The notes: generated from the sequence alone by a model not told the origin. Shown: positions 45,052-55,080, numbered from the stretch's first letter. The stretch is 64,000 nt of DNA from Dorea phocaeensis (GCF_900240315.1 NZ_OEPZ01000001.1:434001-498000), one strand, 5' to 3'. Numbers and translations: made by a program.

Positions 45052-45752
45052 ATATAATACCCCATCCCTCTCTTGGTTCCGATCAGGTCGTGAACCCCGA
45101 TCTCTTTTAACTTTCCCCGGATACGGGTGATATTGACACTTAGCGTATTGTCATCGATAAACACCTGCTGATCCCACAGATATTCAATCAGATCTATCCG
45201 AGAGACGATCTGCCCCGGATGCAAGAACAGATAGTGCAGAATTTTCAGTTCATTTTTGGTAAGTTCCACACACTCTGCCTTCTGCCCGGTTTCTGATTCT
45301 CCCCTTTTTCTTGCAATCTCTCCGCGGGCAAGATCCAGGATCACATCACTATAGCTAATCGTAGGCGATTCCTGTTCTTTTTGTCCTTTCGCAGACCGCT
45401 TCAGCACTGCAGCAATCCGTGCCAGCAGAATCGGCGGCTGAAATGGCTTGGTAATATAATCATCTGCCCCTTTTAACATTCCCGTCAGCTCATCCATGGA
45501 ATCTGTACGGCTGGTAAGAAAAATCACTGGAACCTCTGATTGCTGCCGGATTCTGGAACAGATATCATAGCCCGATATTCCCGGAAGATTCAAATCCAAA
45601 AGCACCAGATCCGGGCTTTTTTCCGCCACTTCTTTTGCCGCATTTGAAAATGTCTCCACTTCCTGTACTTGATACAGTGCATTTCTAAGAAGCTGGCAGA
45701 TCTCCTGGCGAATTGCCGGCTCATCCTCTACCACCATAATCGTAAACGCCAC
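45048..45752 (-). CDS. BceR-type OmpR-family response regulator
   Basis: With the GTG at 45752 it is a 234-residue response regulator. The receiver domain has VVEDEP, DLVLLDLNLPGISG with the phospho-accepting Asp (about 51), LTSRTDS and GADDYITKPF with the conserved Lys. The OmpR/PhoB winged helix (about 135-232) has VELTKNELKILHYLFLHPGQIVSRIDLIEYLWD and TLSVNITRIRGKLKEIG. I chose the GTG because AGGAGG precedes it; a longer in-frame ATG start lies inside the FUSC gene. It probably binds the palindrome upstream of the bceAB-like genes. Confidence 0.95.
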   Translation of the reverse strand: MAFTIMVVEDEPAIRQEICQLLRNALYQVQEVETFSNAAKEVAEKSPDLVLLDLNLPGISGYDICSRIRQQSEVPVIFLTSRTDSMDELTGMLKGADDYITKPFQPPILLARIAAVLKRSAKGQKEQESPTISYSDVILDLARGEIARKRGESETGQKAECVELTKNELKILHYLFLHPGQIVSRIDLIEYLWDQQVFIDDNTLSVNITRIRGKLKEIGVHDLIGTKRGMGYYI

Positions 45753-45763
45753 CCTGGCACCTC

Positions 45764-46819
45764 CTATTCCACTGTCGGACACGGACAAAAACGATCTATC
45801 GTACGGTTAAAGAACCGATAAAAAATCCGTCCATATAAGCTGCCGAAGATATTGTGTGCAATCCGAAGAAAAATCGCTACCGGAAGACCAAATAATCCCG
45901 CTGCAACTGCAATTGCCCCGAAGGTATTAAATACCGACTGCCACCGATAGCTTGCCGACAAGCCTACGCCGATTCCTCCAATGATTCCCGCATATGCAAG
46001 AAAGGACGGAGAAAGCCAAAGATACAAAAGAAGAAACAGAATTCCTCCGATAATATTCCCCGGAATTCTTGCGTCCGAACGCTTTTTGGAGTCATTCTCA
46101 AAGGGAAGCATCACCGACATCGCTGCAATTCCAGCCCACATAGATCTAGGAAGATGAAGTATCTCTGCAGCCGCCATTACAGACGCAATTCCCAGTGTCA
46201 GCGCAATCTGCCATCTGGTTCTGGAAGACTTCAGATCAATCTCACGGAAAAGATCCCGAATCGTTCTTTTATACACCCTGTTTTTGTGTCCTCTGTAAAA
46301 CACGATCATCGTCAGTGCTGCTCCAACGGCTAATGCTCCTATCCGTACCGTGAATGCAGTTCCCGACACATCATACCCATAAAGCAAAAGATATCCTAAC
46401 ACTACCGTAGAATGATTCGACATCAACAGATTATGACAGCTTAAGAATACCAGCACGAAAATAGCCGCCGTATTGATCAGCATTCCTACTATAGGTCCCG
46501 TCAGATTGGCAAGTTTGGGCCCTATCAACAGAATTCCAAATACCAACGCAAGTACCAGCTGGGAGTCTTTCCTATCTATTCCAAAATCTGCATTTTTAAA
46601 CACCATCAAAAACAGAAGAATCACAACGCCGACAATGCTGTTCTCCTGACCAAAAATCTGACCATAGGCCATCACAAAACACATACAAAACATCATGGTA
46701 ATTGCAATTTTACACATATAGATCGCTGTATGATGAAGTTTTTCCCTTCTTCCTGATACACTCCGAATGAGCGCCTTAGATCCTTCCTGGTTTAATTGCA
46801 ATTCCTGATAAAATGTCAT
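45764..46819 (-). CDS. FUSC-family membrane protein
   Basis: A 351-residue protein with about ten transmembrane helices in two repeats, matching the fusaric-acid-resistance/aromatic-acid-exporter-like FUSC family. Conserved-looking cytoplasmic blocks include VFKNADFGIDRKDSQ in the first half and SVMLPFENDSKKRSDARIPGNIIGG in the second. It lacks the long soluble domain of full-length YccS-type members. It ends 11 bases before the response regulator start, so it is likely co-transcribed with the Bce module. A role in envelope defence is plausible; no substrate can be named. Confidence 0.82.
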   Translation of the reverse strand: MTFYQELQLNQEGSKALIRSVSGRREKLHHTAIYMCKIAITMMFCMCFVMAYGQIFGQENSIVGVVILLFLMVFKNADFGIDRKDSQLVLALVFGILLIGPKLANLTGPIVGMLINTAAIFVLVFLSCHNLLMSNHSTVVLGYLLLYGYDVSGTAFTVRIGALAVGAALTMIVFYRGHKNRVYKRTIRDLFREIDLKSSRTRWQIALTLGIASVMAAAEILHLPRSMWAGIAAMSVMLPFENDSKKRSDARIPGNIIGGILFLLLYLWLSPSFLAYAGIIGGIGVGLSASYRWQSVFNTFGAIAVAAGLFGLPVAIFLRIAHNIFGSLYGRIFYRFFNRTIDRFCPCPTVE

Positions 46820-46866
46820 AAAATCTTCCTTTCTTAGTTCTCATTTTTCGTTTTCTTCAAACAGAC

Positions 46867-46902
46867 GGGGACGTAGTGTTTTTCGTCTCCTACTACGTCC
46901 CC
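46867..46902 (-). terminator. Hairpin between gpmI and the FUSC gene
   Basis: An 11-bp perfect stem, GGGGACGTAGT with its complement (46867-46877, 46892-46902), begins 11 bases after the gpmI stop. The minus-strand tail (GTCTGTTTG) has few T, so termination may be incomplete. No separate promoter for the FUSC-Bce genes was obvious. Confidence 0.6.
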
Positions 46903-46913
46903 TGCTTTTCATT

Positions 46914-48452
46914 TTATTTGATCAACAAGCTTGTTCCTGTCATCTCTTTTGGCTGTTCCATTCCCATCAGTTCAATCAAGGTTGGTGCAATATCTGCAAG
47001 GCATCCGCCTTCTCTTAAGCTGTATGCCGGATCTGCGTTAACCAGAATAAACGGTACCGGATTAGTGGTATGTGCAGTGAATGGCTCACCCGTCTCTCCA
47101 TCAATCAGCTGCTCTGCATTTCCGTGGTCCGCACAGATAAACATCTGTCCATCCACTTCTTTGATTGCTTCTACCGTTCTTCCGACACATTCATCTACCG
47201 CTTCAATTGCTTTGATGGCTGCATCTTCCACTCCGGTGTGTCCAACCATATCCGGATTTGCAAAATTGATAATAATAACATCATATTTATCGGATTTGAT
47301 CGCATCTACCAGCTTATCGCATACCTCATAGGCACTCATTTCCGGCTTCAAATCATAAGTCGCAACCTTTGGAGATTTTACAAGAATACGATCCTCGCCC
47401 TCATTTGGCTCTTCTACTCCTCCATTGAAGAAGAAAGTCACATGTGCGTACTTTTCTGTCTCTGCAATACGAGCCTGTTTCTTACCGTTCTTTGCAAGGA
47501 ATTCTCCAAATGTATTCGTAATCTCTTCTTTCACAAATGCAACCTGCTTATTTGCAATCGTTACATCATATTCTGTAAAGCATACGAAAGTTGTATGGAG
47601 TCTGTCTCCACGCTCAAATCCGTCAAAATTATCATCACAGAAGGTTCTCGTAATCTCTCTTGCACGGTCCGGACGGAAGTTAAAGAAAATCACAGAATCA
47701 TTCTCTTTAATTGTCGCAACAGCTGCGCCATCCTTTTCTACTACCGTCGGAAGTACGAATTCATCCGTCACATCCTGATCATAAGAAGCCTGAATTCCAG
47801 CTGGTGCGCTTGCTGCTTTCTCACCCTCGCCAAATACAAGTGCACGGTAAGCCTTCTCCACACGATCCCAGCGGTTATCACGATCCATTGCATAGTAACG
47901 TCCCATCACAGAAGCAACTTCTCCGATTCCGATCTCTTTCATCTTCGCTTCCAATGCCTCTACATACTCTTTTCCAGATGCCGGAGGGGTGTCACGTCCG
48001 TCTAAGAAACAGTGTACATAAACCTTCTGAAGTCCCTGTTTCTTTGCCAGTTCCAGAAGTCCATAGATATGGCTGTTGTGGCTGTGTACGCCTCCATCGG
48101 ACACCAGTCCGAATAAGTGCAGTGCACTGTCATTCTTCTTCGCATTTTCACAAGCTGCAAGAAGCGCTGCATTTTCAAAGAAGTCTCCGTCCTGAATCGA
48201 TTTGGTGATTTTGGTCAGATCCTGATATACAATCCGTCCTGCTCCCATATTCAGATGTCCAACCTCAGAGTTTCCCATCTGTCCGTCTGGAAGACCAACT
48301 GCCATTCCACTTGCATTTCCTTTTACAAATGGATACTCTGCCATCAGCTGATCCATAACCGGAGTCTTACCTTCTGCCACAGCGTTTCCTGTGGTGTTTT
48401 CATTCAATCCATATCCATCTAAAATCATCAATACTGTTGGTTTCTTACTCAT
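46914..48452 (-). CDS. gpmI: 2,3-bisphosphoglycerate-independent phosphoglycerate mutase
   Basis: iPGM interconverts 3- and 2-phosphoglycerate using two Mn2+ ions. With the ATG at 48452 (MSKKPTVLMILDGYG) it is 512 residues, the family's standard length. DGYG holds the first metal ligand, MGNSEVGHLNMGAGR carries the phospho-accepting Ser (about 61-62), and NFANPDMVGHTG and CADHGNAEQ supply the other ligands. It is important in sporulating bacteria, where pH-sensitive iPGM helps store 3-PGA in spores. Its start overlaps the end of the esterase gene upstream. Confidence 0.97.
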   Translation of the reverse strand: MSKKPTVLMILDGYGLNENTTGNAVAEGKTPVMDQLMAEYPFVKGNASGMAVGLPDGQMGNSEVGHLNMGAGRIVYQDLTKITKSIQDGDFFENAALLAACENAKKNDSALHLFGLVSDGGVHSHNSHIYGLLELAKKQGLQKVYVHCFLDGRDTPPASGKEYVEALEAKMKEIGIGEVASVMGRYYAMDRDNRWDRVEKAYRALVFGEGEKAASAPAGIQASYDQDVTDEFVLPTVVEKDGAAVATIKENDSVIFFNFRPDRAREITRTFCDDNFDGFERGDRLHTTFVCFTEYDVTIANKQVAFVKEEITNTFGEFLAKNGKKQARIAETEKYAHVTFFFNGGVEEPNEGEDRILVKSPKVATYDLKPEMSAYEVCDKLVDAIKSDKYDVIIINFANPDMVGHTGVEDAAIKAIEAVDECVGRTVEAIKEVDGQMFICADHGNAEQLIDGETGEPFTAHTTNPVPFILVNADPAYSLREGGCLADIAPTLIELMGMEQPKEMTGTSLLIK

Positions 48453-48484
48453 ATTGCTATTCTCCTTCTCTTTTATACACGGTG

Positions 48485-49336
48485 TCAAAATACTTCTGCT
48501 TCCTCCTGCCCACACTGACTGTCAAGCCAGGCATCCGCAAGATGAATCCACTGTGCACATTCTTTCTGTATTCCACTTCCATCCATCCGTTCTACCAGCG
48601 GACTGGCAAGGCTTAATCCATGCTCTCCCTCTGGGAAAATATGAAGCTCCACCGGAACCTTTACCCGTCGAAGCGCCATTGCCATCAAAAGGGAATTTTC
48701 TACCGGCACCGTCCCATCCTTTGCCGTGTGCCAAATAAAACAAGGCGGCATCGCATGTGTCACTTGACGTTCCAAAGACATGGCATCCTCACAGATCGAA
48801 CGCTTTTCTCCTAAAAGGTTCTCAAAGCTTCCAAGGTGCTGATATCTTGGATCTGCAGTGATTACCGGATAACTCAGCAAAAGCCCGCGAACCTTTAACT
48901 GATCGGAATCCGTCTTAAGCTTAGAAGCCATAAACTCCTGATTCCAAAAGATTCCATAGCTTGCTGCCAGATGACCTCCTGCGGAAGAGCCCTGAACGAA
49001 GATTCTCTCCTCATCAACATTCCATTCCCTCGCATGTTCTCGGATCTGTTTCACTGCTGCTCCCACTTCCAGCACCTGTACCGGGAACCGGCAGGGCGCC
49101 ACGGAATACCGAAGGACGCAGGCATGATAGCCCCGGCTCAAAAAATGCATTGCCAGCGGTTCTCCTTCCCGGAAGCTGGTCTTCTCATATCCGCCGCCCG
49201 GACAGATCAGCACCATAGGCCGCTTCTGAATCTTTAGATTCTTGTCGCGAGGCGTATCCAAAAGATACATCTGCATCTTGGTATCCTTTGCAGATCCTTC
49301 TACACTGACCGCAATCTCTTCATATCTCATATCCAA
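48485..49336 (-). CDS. Alpha/beta hydrolase, acetyl-esterase-like
   Basis: A 283-residue esterase of the carbohydrate-acetylesterase/BD-FAE-like group. The oxyanion region is VLICPGGGYEKTSFREGEPLAMHFLSRGY (about 42-70), the nucleophile elbow is VQGSSAGGHLAASYG (about 114-128), the likely Asp lies in WHTAKDGTVPVENSL and the His in FPEGEHGLSLASP. It has no signal peptide, so it acts in the cytosol, perhaps on acetylated sugars or oligosaccharides. It lies between tpiA and gpmI after a terminator and overlaps the promoter-proximal part of gpmI. Confidence 0.85.
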   Translation of the reverse strand: MDMRYEEIAVSVEGSAKDTKMQMYLLDTPRDKNLKIQKRPMVLICPGGGYEKTSFREGEPLAMHFLSRGYHACVLRYSVAPCRFPVQVLEVGAAVKQIREHAREWNVDEERIFVQGSSAGGHLAASYGIFWNQEFMASKLKTDSDQLKVRGLLLSYPVITADPRYQHLGSFENLLGEKRSICEDAMSLERQVTHAMPPCFIWHTAKDGTVPVENSLLMAMALRRVKVPVELHIFPEGEHGLSLASPLVERMDGSGIQKECAQWIHLADAWLDSQCGQEEAEVF

Positions 49337-49358
49337 TCACCTTTATGCGCTGCAACCC

Positions 49359-49392
49359 AAAAATCGTAGGGAGCATATGCTGCCCCCTACGA
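49359..49392 (-). terminator. Terminator of tpiA
   Basis: TCGTAGGG / CCCTACGA (49364-49371 and 49385-49392) with an inner GCA/TGC pair, followed on the minus strand by TTTTT. It lies 13 bases after the tpiA stop. Confidence 0.85.
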
Positions 49393-49405
49393 CTGAGCAT
49401 AATTC

Positions 49406-50155
49406 TTACTTATAGTTTACGATCTTACCGAAGTCAGCCTTTAAGGAAGCTCCTCCTACCAGTCCGCCGTCGATATCAGCCTGTGCAAATAATTCTGCTG
49501 CATTTCCTGCATTTACAGATCCGCCGTACTGAATACGGATTGCCTCTGCTGTCGCCTCATCGTAGATCTCAGCGATGCATGCACGAATGCCGGCACATAC
49601 TTCTTCTGCCTGCTCTGTAGTTGCTGTCTTACCTGTTCCGATTGCCCAGATTGGCTCGTAAGCGATAACAGCTTCTTTTGCCTGATCTGCAGTTACGTTC
49701 AGGAAGCCGATTTTTACCTGCTGACGGATGAAGTCCATAGTAACACCCTGCTCTCTCTGCTCTAATGTCTCACCACAGCACATGATTGGTGTAATTCCAT
49801 GCTCAAAAGCTTTGAGCATCTTCTTATTTACTGTCTCATCTGTCTCTGCGAAATATTCTCTTCTCTCAGAGTGTCCCAGTACTACGTATTTTACGCCAGC
49901 GTCTGTCAGCATTGCCGGAGAAATCTCTCCTGTATATGCTCCGCTCTCTTCAAAATACATATTCTCTGCTCCAACCTGAATGTTGGTGCCTTTGCAAGCT
50001 TCAACAACCGGAATAATGTCGATTGCCGGTACGCAGAATACAACATCTACGTCTTCACTTGCTACCAATGGTTTTAATTCTTCAACCAGTGCAACTGCCT
50101 CACTTGGAGTTTTGTTCATCTTCCAGTTGCCTGCTACAATTTTTCTTCTTGCCAT
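49406..50155 (-). CDS. tpiA: Triosephosphate isomerase
   Basis: TPI interconverts dihydroxyacetone phosphate and glyceraldehyde 3-phosphate. From the ATG at 50155 ([23 protein letters not shown] upstream) it is 249 residues long. GNWKMN holds the active-site Asn and Lys, [12 protein letters not shown] the catalytic His (about 95), and [16 protein letters not shown] the catalytic Glu (about 166) and flexible loop. It follows pgk by 54 bases. Confidence 0.98.
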   Translation of the reverse strand: MARRKIVAGNWKMNKTPSEAVALVEELKPLVASEDVDVVFCVPAIDIIPVVEACKGTNIQVGAENMYFEESGAYTGEISPAMLTDAGVKYVVLGHSERREYFAETDETVNKKMLKAFEHGITPIMCCGETLEQREQGVTMDFIRQQVKIGFLNVTADQAKEAVIAYEPIWAIGTGKTATTEQAEEVCAGIRACIAEIYDEATAEAIRIQYGGSVNAGNAAELFAQADIDGGLVGGASLKADFGKIVNYK

Positions 50156-50209
50156 TTTCCTATATCTCCTCAATATTGGTATGTTCCCTTTCCCGGGTTC
50201 ACAAATACC

Positions 50210-51403
50210 TTATTTATTATTTGCTGCCGCAACACCTGGCAGTTCTTTTCCCTCTAAGAATTCCAGAGAAGCGCCGCCACCTGTAGAAATGTGCGTCATC
50301 TTATCTCCATATCCCAGCTGGTTTACTGCTGCTGCAGAGTCTCCACCACCAATGATGGTTGTTGCATCTGTCTGTGCAAGTGCTTTTGCAACTGCTTCTG
50401 TTCCATGAGCGAATTTTGGCATCTCGAAGCATCCCATTGGTCCGTTCCATACAACAGTCTTTGCATCTGCTACAGCATCACAGAAGATCTTCTCTGTGTC
50501 TGGTCCGATATCCATACCTTCCCAGCCTTCCGGAATCTCTCCACTCTTAACAACCTGTGTATTTGCATCATTAGAGAAGTCATCTCCGATAATATTATCA
50601 ACTGGCAGTAATAATTTCACGCCCTTTTCTTCAGCCTTTTTCAGCATATCAAGAGCATACTGAAGATAATCATCTTCGCAAAGAGAAGTTCCGATCTTTC
50701 CGCCAAGTGCTTTACAGAATGTGTAAGACATTCCACCACCGATAATCAGTGTATCTACTTTATCGATCAAGTTCTCGATAACAGAAATCTTGCTGGAAAC
50801 CTTTGCTCCTCCAAGAATAGCAACGAATGGTCTCTCCGGATTGTTTACTGCATTTCCAAGGAAATCAATCTCTTTCTGCATTAAGTAACCAACAACTGCA
50901 GTATCTACAAACTCAGTTACTCCTACGTTAGAACAGTGTGCACGATGTGCTGTACCGAACGCATCGTTTACAAATACGTCACACAGGGAAGCAAGTTCTT
51001 TGCTGAATGCCTCACCATTCTTAGTCTCTTCTGCTCTGTAACGGGTATTTTCAAGAAGGATCACTTCTCCATCTTTCATTGCCTCTACTGCAGCTTTTGC
51101 ATTTGCTCCTACAACTTCTGGATCAGCAGCAAATTTTACTTCCTGTCCAAGAAGTTCGGATAAACGTACTGCTACTGGTGCCAGAGATAATTCCGGCTTT
51201 GGCTCTCCCTTCGGTTTTCCAAGGTGGGAACACAGAATCACCTTTCCGCCATCAGCCATCAGCTTTTTGATCGTTGGCAGTGCAGCAACAAGACGGTTCT
51301 CATCTGTGATCTTTCCGTCGATAAGAGGAACGTTAAAGTCACATCTTACCAGGACTTTTTTCCCTTTTACATTAATGTCATCTACTGATTTTTTGTTAAG
51401 CAT
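50210..51403 (-). CDS. pgk: Phosphoglycerate kinase
   Basis: PGK makes ATP from 1,3-bisphosphoglycerate. The 397-residue bacterial form has [27 protein letters not shown] (about 21-47), [20 protein letters not shown], the hinge region with [14 protein letters not shown] and the C-terminal [13 protein letters not shown]...[28 protein letters not shown] precedes the ATG. It lies between gap and tpiA. Confidence 0.98.
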   Translation of the reverse strand: MLNKKSVDDINVKGKKVLVRCDFNVPLIDGKITDENRLVAALPTIKKLMADGGKVILCSHLGKPKGEPKPELSLAPVAVRLSELLGQEVKFAADPEVVGANAKAAVEAMKDGEVILLENTRYRAEETKNGEAFSKELASLCDVFVNDAFGTAHRAHCSNVGVTEFVDTAVVGYLMQKEIDFLGNAVNNPERPFVAILGGAKVSSKISVIENLIDKVDTLIIGGGMSYTFCKALGGKIGTSLCEDDYLQYALDMLKKAEEKGVKLLLPVDNIIGDDFSNDANTQVVKSGEIPEGWEGMDIGPDTEKIFCDAVADAKTVVWNGPMGCFEMPKFAHGTEAVAKALAQTDATTIIGGGDSAAAVNQLGYGDKMTHISTGGGASLEFLEGKELPGVAAANNK

Positions 51404-51430
51404 ATCCTTGCCTCCTCAGATTTTTCTAAT

Positions 51431-51467
51431 AAAACAAAAGGGTCCGGTCCATAAAGACCGGACCCTT
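51431..51467 (-). terminator. Terminator between gap and pgk
   Basis: AAGGGTCCGGTC and its perfect complement (51438-51449 and 51456-51467, 6-base loop) are followed on the minus strand by TTTTGTTTTATT. It would make gap mostly monocistronic, with some read-through into pgk. Confidence 0.85.
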
Positions 51468-51506
51468 GTTGAGTCTTAATAATACTAATAATGTAGTTCT
51501 TTCAAA

Positions 51507-52520
51507 TTAAGCTAACTCAGAGAAGTATTTGATTGTTCTTACCATCTGGCTTGTGTAAGAGTTCTCGTTGTCATACCAAGAAACAACCTGAACCTCTGTA
51601 GTTCCGTTGTCTAATGGCAGAACCATTGTCTGAGTTGCATCGAACAGAGAACCATACTTCATACCAACGATGTCGCTGGATACGATCTCATCTGTGTTGT
51701 ATCCGAAAGATTCTGTAGCTGCTGCCTTCATAGCTGCATTTACTTCATCAACGGTAACGTTTCCTTCAACAACTGCTGTTAAGATTGTTGTAGATCCTGT
51801 TGGGGTTGGAACACGCTGAGCTGCTCCGATTAATTTTCCGTTCAGTTCCGGGATAACAAGACCGATAGCCTTAGCTGCTCCTGTACTGTTTGGAACGATG
51901 TTTACTGCTGCTGCACGAGATCTTCTTAAATCTCCCTTTCTCTGTGGTCCGTCAAGAGTCATCTGATCTCCTGTGTAAGCGTGAATTGTACACATAATAC
52001 CGGATTTGATCTTAGCAAGATCATTCAGAGCCTTAGCCATAGGCGCTAAACAGTTTGTTGTACAAGAAGCTGCAGAAATTACAGTATCTTCTGGCTTCAG
52101 TTCTGTATGGTTAACATTGTATACGATTGTAGGAAGGTCGTTTCCTGCTGGTGCAGAGATAACAACTTTTCTAGCTCCTGCTTTTACGTGAGCAGATGCT
52201 TTCTCTTTGGATGTATAGAATCCTGTACACTCAAGTACTACGTCAACACCGATTTCTCCCCATGGAAGTTCCTCAGCATTAGCCTTTGCATAAATTTTGA
52301 TTTCTTTTCCGTCTACAATGATAGAATCCTCTGTAGCTTCTACCTTGTCAGCCAGAGCATATCTTCCCTGAGAAGAATCATATTTTAACAGGTGAGCAAG
52401 CATCTTTGGAGATGTCAGGTCGTTGATTGCAACTACCTCATATCCTTCTGCTCCGAACATCTGTCTGAATGCAAGACGTCCAATACGTCCAAATCCATTA
52501 ATCGCTACTTTTACTGCCAT
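51507..52520 (-). CDS. gap: Glyceraldehyde-3-phosphate dehydrogenase, type I
   Basis: NAD-dependent GAPDH of glycolysis. Of the 337 residues, the NAD-binding start is [16 protein letters not shown] (about 4-19), the catalytic Cys is in [12 protein letters not shown] (about 150-160), then [13 protein letters not shown] and [16 protein letters not shown]. Asp at the position after the second strand ([10 protein letters not shown]) indicates NAD preference and a glycolytic role. It has a strong promoter, an AGGAGG site and a terminator before pgk. Confidence 0.98.
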   Translation of the reverse strand: MAVKVAINGFGRIGRLAFRQMFGAEGYEVVAINDLTSPKMLAHLLKYDSSQGRYALADKVEATEDSIIVDGKEIKIYAKANAEELPWGEIGVDVVLECTGFYTSKEKASAHVKAGARKVVISAPAGNDLPTIVYNVNHTELKPEDTVISAASCTTNCLAPMAKALNDLAKIKSGIMCTIHAYTGDQMTLDGPQRKGDLRRSRAAAVNIVPNSTGAAKAIGLVIPELNGKLIGAAQRVPTPTGSTTILTAVVEGNVTVDEVNAAMKAAATESFGYNTDEIVSSDIVGMKYGSLFDATQTMVLPLDNGTTEVQVVSWYDNENSYTSQMVRTIKYFSELA

Positions 52521-52614
52521 GATTAATTCCTCCTAAAGTTTTATATTGACTGCTTTTCACAGTCTTTATTATTATGAATCCTTAATCTTGTTAAAGAATC
52601 ATCAACCGTTTTTT

Positions 52615-52643
52615 ATTGTACTAAATTTGATACAAAAATTCAA
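52615..52643 (-). promoter_or_regulatory. Promoter of gap
   Basis: TTGAAT (52638-52643), 17 bases, TACAAT (52615-52620) on the minus strand, giving an A/T-rich leader of about 90 bases. Confidence 0.75.
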
Positions 52644-52662
52644 GTGCTTTTACACTTTTTCA

Positions 52663-53463
52663 TCAAAGTGCCCGAAATACCGGCTTACGATCCTGAAATT
52701 CTGTATAGTAACGAAAACCACAGTCTCTCAAAATCTCTATTCCCCGGTCAAAATCATAGGCAATATGTTCTGGTTTGTGACCATCTGCCCCCACGGTAAG
52801 AATCTCTCCACCTAATTCCCGGTAGCGTCTCAGTACATCCTGATGAGGATGTGCGTAGGGAAGGCCATACTTCAATCCCGCGGTATTTAATTCCAGACCT
52901 TTTCCTTTGGAAATCAGCGTTTTTAAAATTTCATCTATCAGATCCTGATACCGCCGATACGAATATTCCTGCTCTCTTCCACTTCCATAGCGTGTCATAT
53001 AATCTAAATGACCAAGCACATCAAAGGATTCATGCAGGCGGACATCTTCCAGCGTCTCCTCTAATGTCGCCCGGTACACTTCTTCGTCCGTTCGTCCCTC
53101 GAACACACTGCCCGCAGCAATGTCCCGCCTCCAGATGCTGTGCACGGATCCGATTACAAAATCAAACGGATATTTCTCCACAAATTTCTGGTAAAATGGT
53201 GCAAGATAGGGCTGCATTCCTATTTCTACACCGATATTTACCCGGATCTTTCCCTGGTACTTTTCCTGAAGCGGCCGAAGAACCTGAAAATATGCTTCCG
53301 GATCAAAAATATCTTCGGCTCCCCATTCCATATTATCCTTATCGAAATGATCGGTAATGCAGATCATCTCTAGTCCCTTTTGAATGGCACCCTGAATCAT
53401 CTCTTCTGGCAGCGCCTCCGAATCGTGGGAAAAATTTGTATGCATATGCACGTCTGCTCTCAT
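52663..53463 (-). CDS. hisK: PHP-family histidinol-phosphatase
   Basis: Trinuclear-metal PHP-domain phosphatase of the HisK type, which removes phosphate from histidinol phosphate. The product is 266 residues from the ATG at 53463 (MRADVHMHTNFSHDS). DVHMHTNFSHD supplies the first metal ligands, CITDHFDKDNM the second, IGVEIGMQPYL the Glu, GSVHSI another His, and VLGHLDYMTRYG and VGADGHKPEHIAYDF the last. The upstream ATG three codons earlier sits only two bases from GGAG, so the later one is preferred. It overlaps or abuts the mnmA stop. No other histidine genes adjoin it. Confidence 0.85.
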   Translation of the reverse strand: MRADVHMHTNFSHDSEALPEEMIQGAIQKGLEMICITDHFDKDNMEWGAEDIFDPEAYFQVLRPLQEKYQGKIRVNIGVEIGMQPYLAPFYQKFVEKYPFDFVIGSVHSIWRRDIAAGSVFEGRTDEEVYRATLEETLEDVRLHESFDVLGHLDYMTRYGSGREQEYSYRRYQDLIDEILKTLISKGKGLELNTAGLKYGLPYAHPHQDVLRRYRELGGEILTVGADGHKPEHIAYDFDRGIEILRDCGFRYYTEFQDRKPVFRAL

Positions 53464-53464
53464 T

Positions 53465-54550
53465 CTACTCATCTCCTATAATTGTTCCGCCGCCAAGCAC
53501 ATACTCTCCTTCATAGAGAACAACTGCCTGGCCTGGAGTAATGGCGCGCTGAGGCTCTTCAAAGGTGCATAGGATTTCATCCTCTCCAGTCTTTTCCACG
53601 GTACACCACGCCCCTTTATGATTGTAGCGAATCTTTGCCCAAACCCGTCTCTTCTCCGGCAGATCTTCCACTGACATAAAATTCACCTGATTTGCTCTCA
53701 CATAATGAGACATGGACTCCTCATTGCTTCCTACTACAACTTCATTCGTCTCCGGACGAATCTCCAATACAAAAACCGGATGTCCCAGAGACAGTCCCAA
53801 GCCTTTTCGCTGACCGACCGTATAATGTATGATTCCCCTATGTTGTCCTACCACTGTTCCATCACTCAACACGAAATTTCCCGGTTCGATTTTCTTCACG
53901 CTGTTTGCTTCTATGTAGGAGGCGTAATCTCCATCCGGCACAAAACAAATATCCTGACTGTCCGGCTTATCTGCAATCCTAAGCCCAATTTTTTCTGCCA
54001 TTTTACGAATCTCTTCTTTGGTATAATCGCCTACCGGCATCTTGGTTCTGGAAAGTTGTTCCTGTGTCAGATTGTACAACGCATACGTCTGATCTTTTGC
54101 CGCTGTCTGAGAAGTACGCACCGCGTATCTTCCATTTTCCAGCTGATCGTTTCTAGCATAATGACCGGTCGCAATATAGTCTGCCCCGATATCCAGACTT
54201 CTCTTTAGCAAAGCCTCCCACTTCACATAGCGGTTACAGGCAATGCAAGGATTCGGCGTACGCCCCTGCTGATATTCTCCGATAAAATAATCGATCACCC
54301 GTTCCTTAAAGTCCTGCCTGAAATTCATAACATAGTAAGGAATTTCAAGGGATGCCGCCACTCTTCTGGCATCTTCAACTGCGCTTAACCCGCAGCAGCC
54401 TCCATTCTCTTCCTGATCGTCTTTTTCTTCCTCCTGCCAGATCTGCATGGTTACTCCAATTACATCATATCCCTGTTCTTTCAGAAGCCATGCTGCCACA
54501 GAAGAATCCACACCGCCTGACATTCCGACTACAACCTTCTTTTTCTCCAT
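53465..54550 (-). CDS. mnmA: tRNA-specific 2-thiouridylase MnmA
   Basis: MnmA places the 2-thio group on the wobble U34 of Lys, Glu and Gln tRNAs, taking sulfur from a cysteine desulfurase. The 361-residue product has the PP-loop GMSGGVDSSVAAWLL (about 9-23), TPNPCIACNRYVKW with the first catalytic Cys (about 101) and DSQDICFVPDGDYASYI with the second (about 200). The C-terminal barrel has VLEIRPETNEVVVG and GQAVVLYEGEYVLGGG. It is the end of the iscR-nifS-nifU-mnmA operon, which supplies the sulfur donor. Confidence 0.97.
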   Translation of the reverse strand: MEKKKVVVGMSGGVDSSVAAWLLKEQGYDVIGVTMQIWQEEEKDDQEENGGCCGLSAVEDARRVAASLEIPYYVMNFRQDFKERVIDYFIGEYQQGRTPNPCIACNRYVKWEALLKRSLDIGADYIATGHYARNDQLENGRYAVRTSQTAAKDQTYALYNLTQEQLSRTKMPVGDYTKEEIRKMAEKIGLRIADKPDSQDICFVPDGDYASYIEANSVKKIEPGNFVLSDGTVVGQHRGIIHYTVGQRKGLGLSLGHPVFVLEIRPETNEVVVGSNEESMSHYVRANQVNFMSVEDLPEKRRVWAKIRYNHKGAWCTVEKTGEDEILCTFEEPQRAITPGQAVVLYEGEYVLGGGTIIGDE

Positions 54551-54564
54551 TTTACGCCTCCGGC

Positions 54565-55005
54565 CTAGTATTCTTCTTCCTCTTCTTCATCTTCGTGAAT
54601 ATCTGATTTTGGTTTTTCCAGACCTTCAATCTTAATATCGTGCTTTTCTGCATAATCCCAAAGGGCTGCATGAATTGCCTCTTCTGCCAGCAAAGAGCAG
54701 TGAACTTTCACCGGCGGAAGTCCATCGAGGGCTTCCATAACCGCTTTATTTGTCACTTCCATCGCTTCCTGAATGTTCTTACCCTTAACCAGCTCCGTTG
54801 CCATACTACTGGTTGCAACTGCAGCTCCGCACCCGAAAGTTTTAAACTTTACATCCTGGATAATCTGATTCTCATCAATATCCAGATAAATTCTCATAAT
54901 ATCTCCGCACTTTGCGTTTCCTACCGTACCTACACCGCTTGCGTTTTCAATTTCTCCCATATTTCTAGGATTCTGAAAATGATCCATTACTTTTTCTGTA
55001 TACAT
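54565..55005 (-). CDS. Fe-S cluster scaffold protein, NifU/IscU-like
   Basis: A 146-residue NifU N-terminal-domain scaffold on which Fe-S clusters are assembled. The family's three cysteines are in VGNAKCGDIMRIYLDID (about 34), FKTFGCGAAVATSSMATEL (about 59) and VKVHCSLLAEEAIHAAL (about 103), and the N-terminal VMDHFQNPRNMGEI is typical. An acidic tail ends in a run of Glu. It lies 75 bases after the cysteine desulfurase gene and 14 before mnmA. Confidence 0.95.
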   Translation of the reverse strand: MYTEKVMDHFQNPRNMGEIENASGVGTVGNAKCGDIMRIYLDIDENQIIQDVKFKTFGCGAAVATSSMATELVKGKNIQEAMEVTNKAVMEALDGLPPVKVHCSLLAEEAIHAALWDYAEKHDIKIEGLEKPKSDIHEDEEEEEEY

Positions 55006-55080
55006 ACACTTTTCTCCTTATTGATTCTCTGTTTCTATCGTTTTACTATTTGCTTTTTCCACACTTTGAATTATTCCAAA

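Noticed and set aside
47070-48005. A 311-codon plus-strand open frame over gpmI
   Set aside because: Antisense to the phosphoglycerate mutase, with Cys/Phe/Ile-rich shadow composition and no start context.
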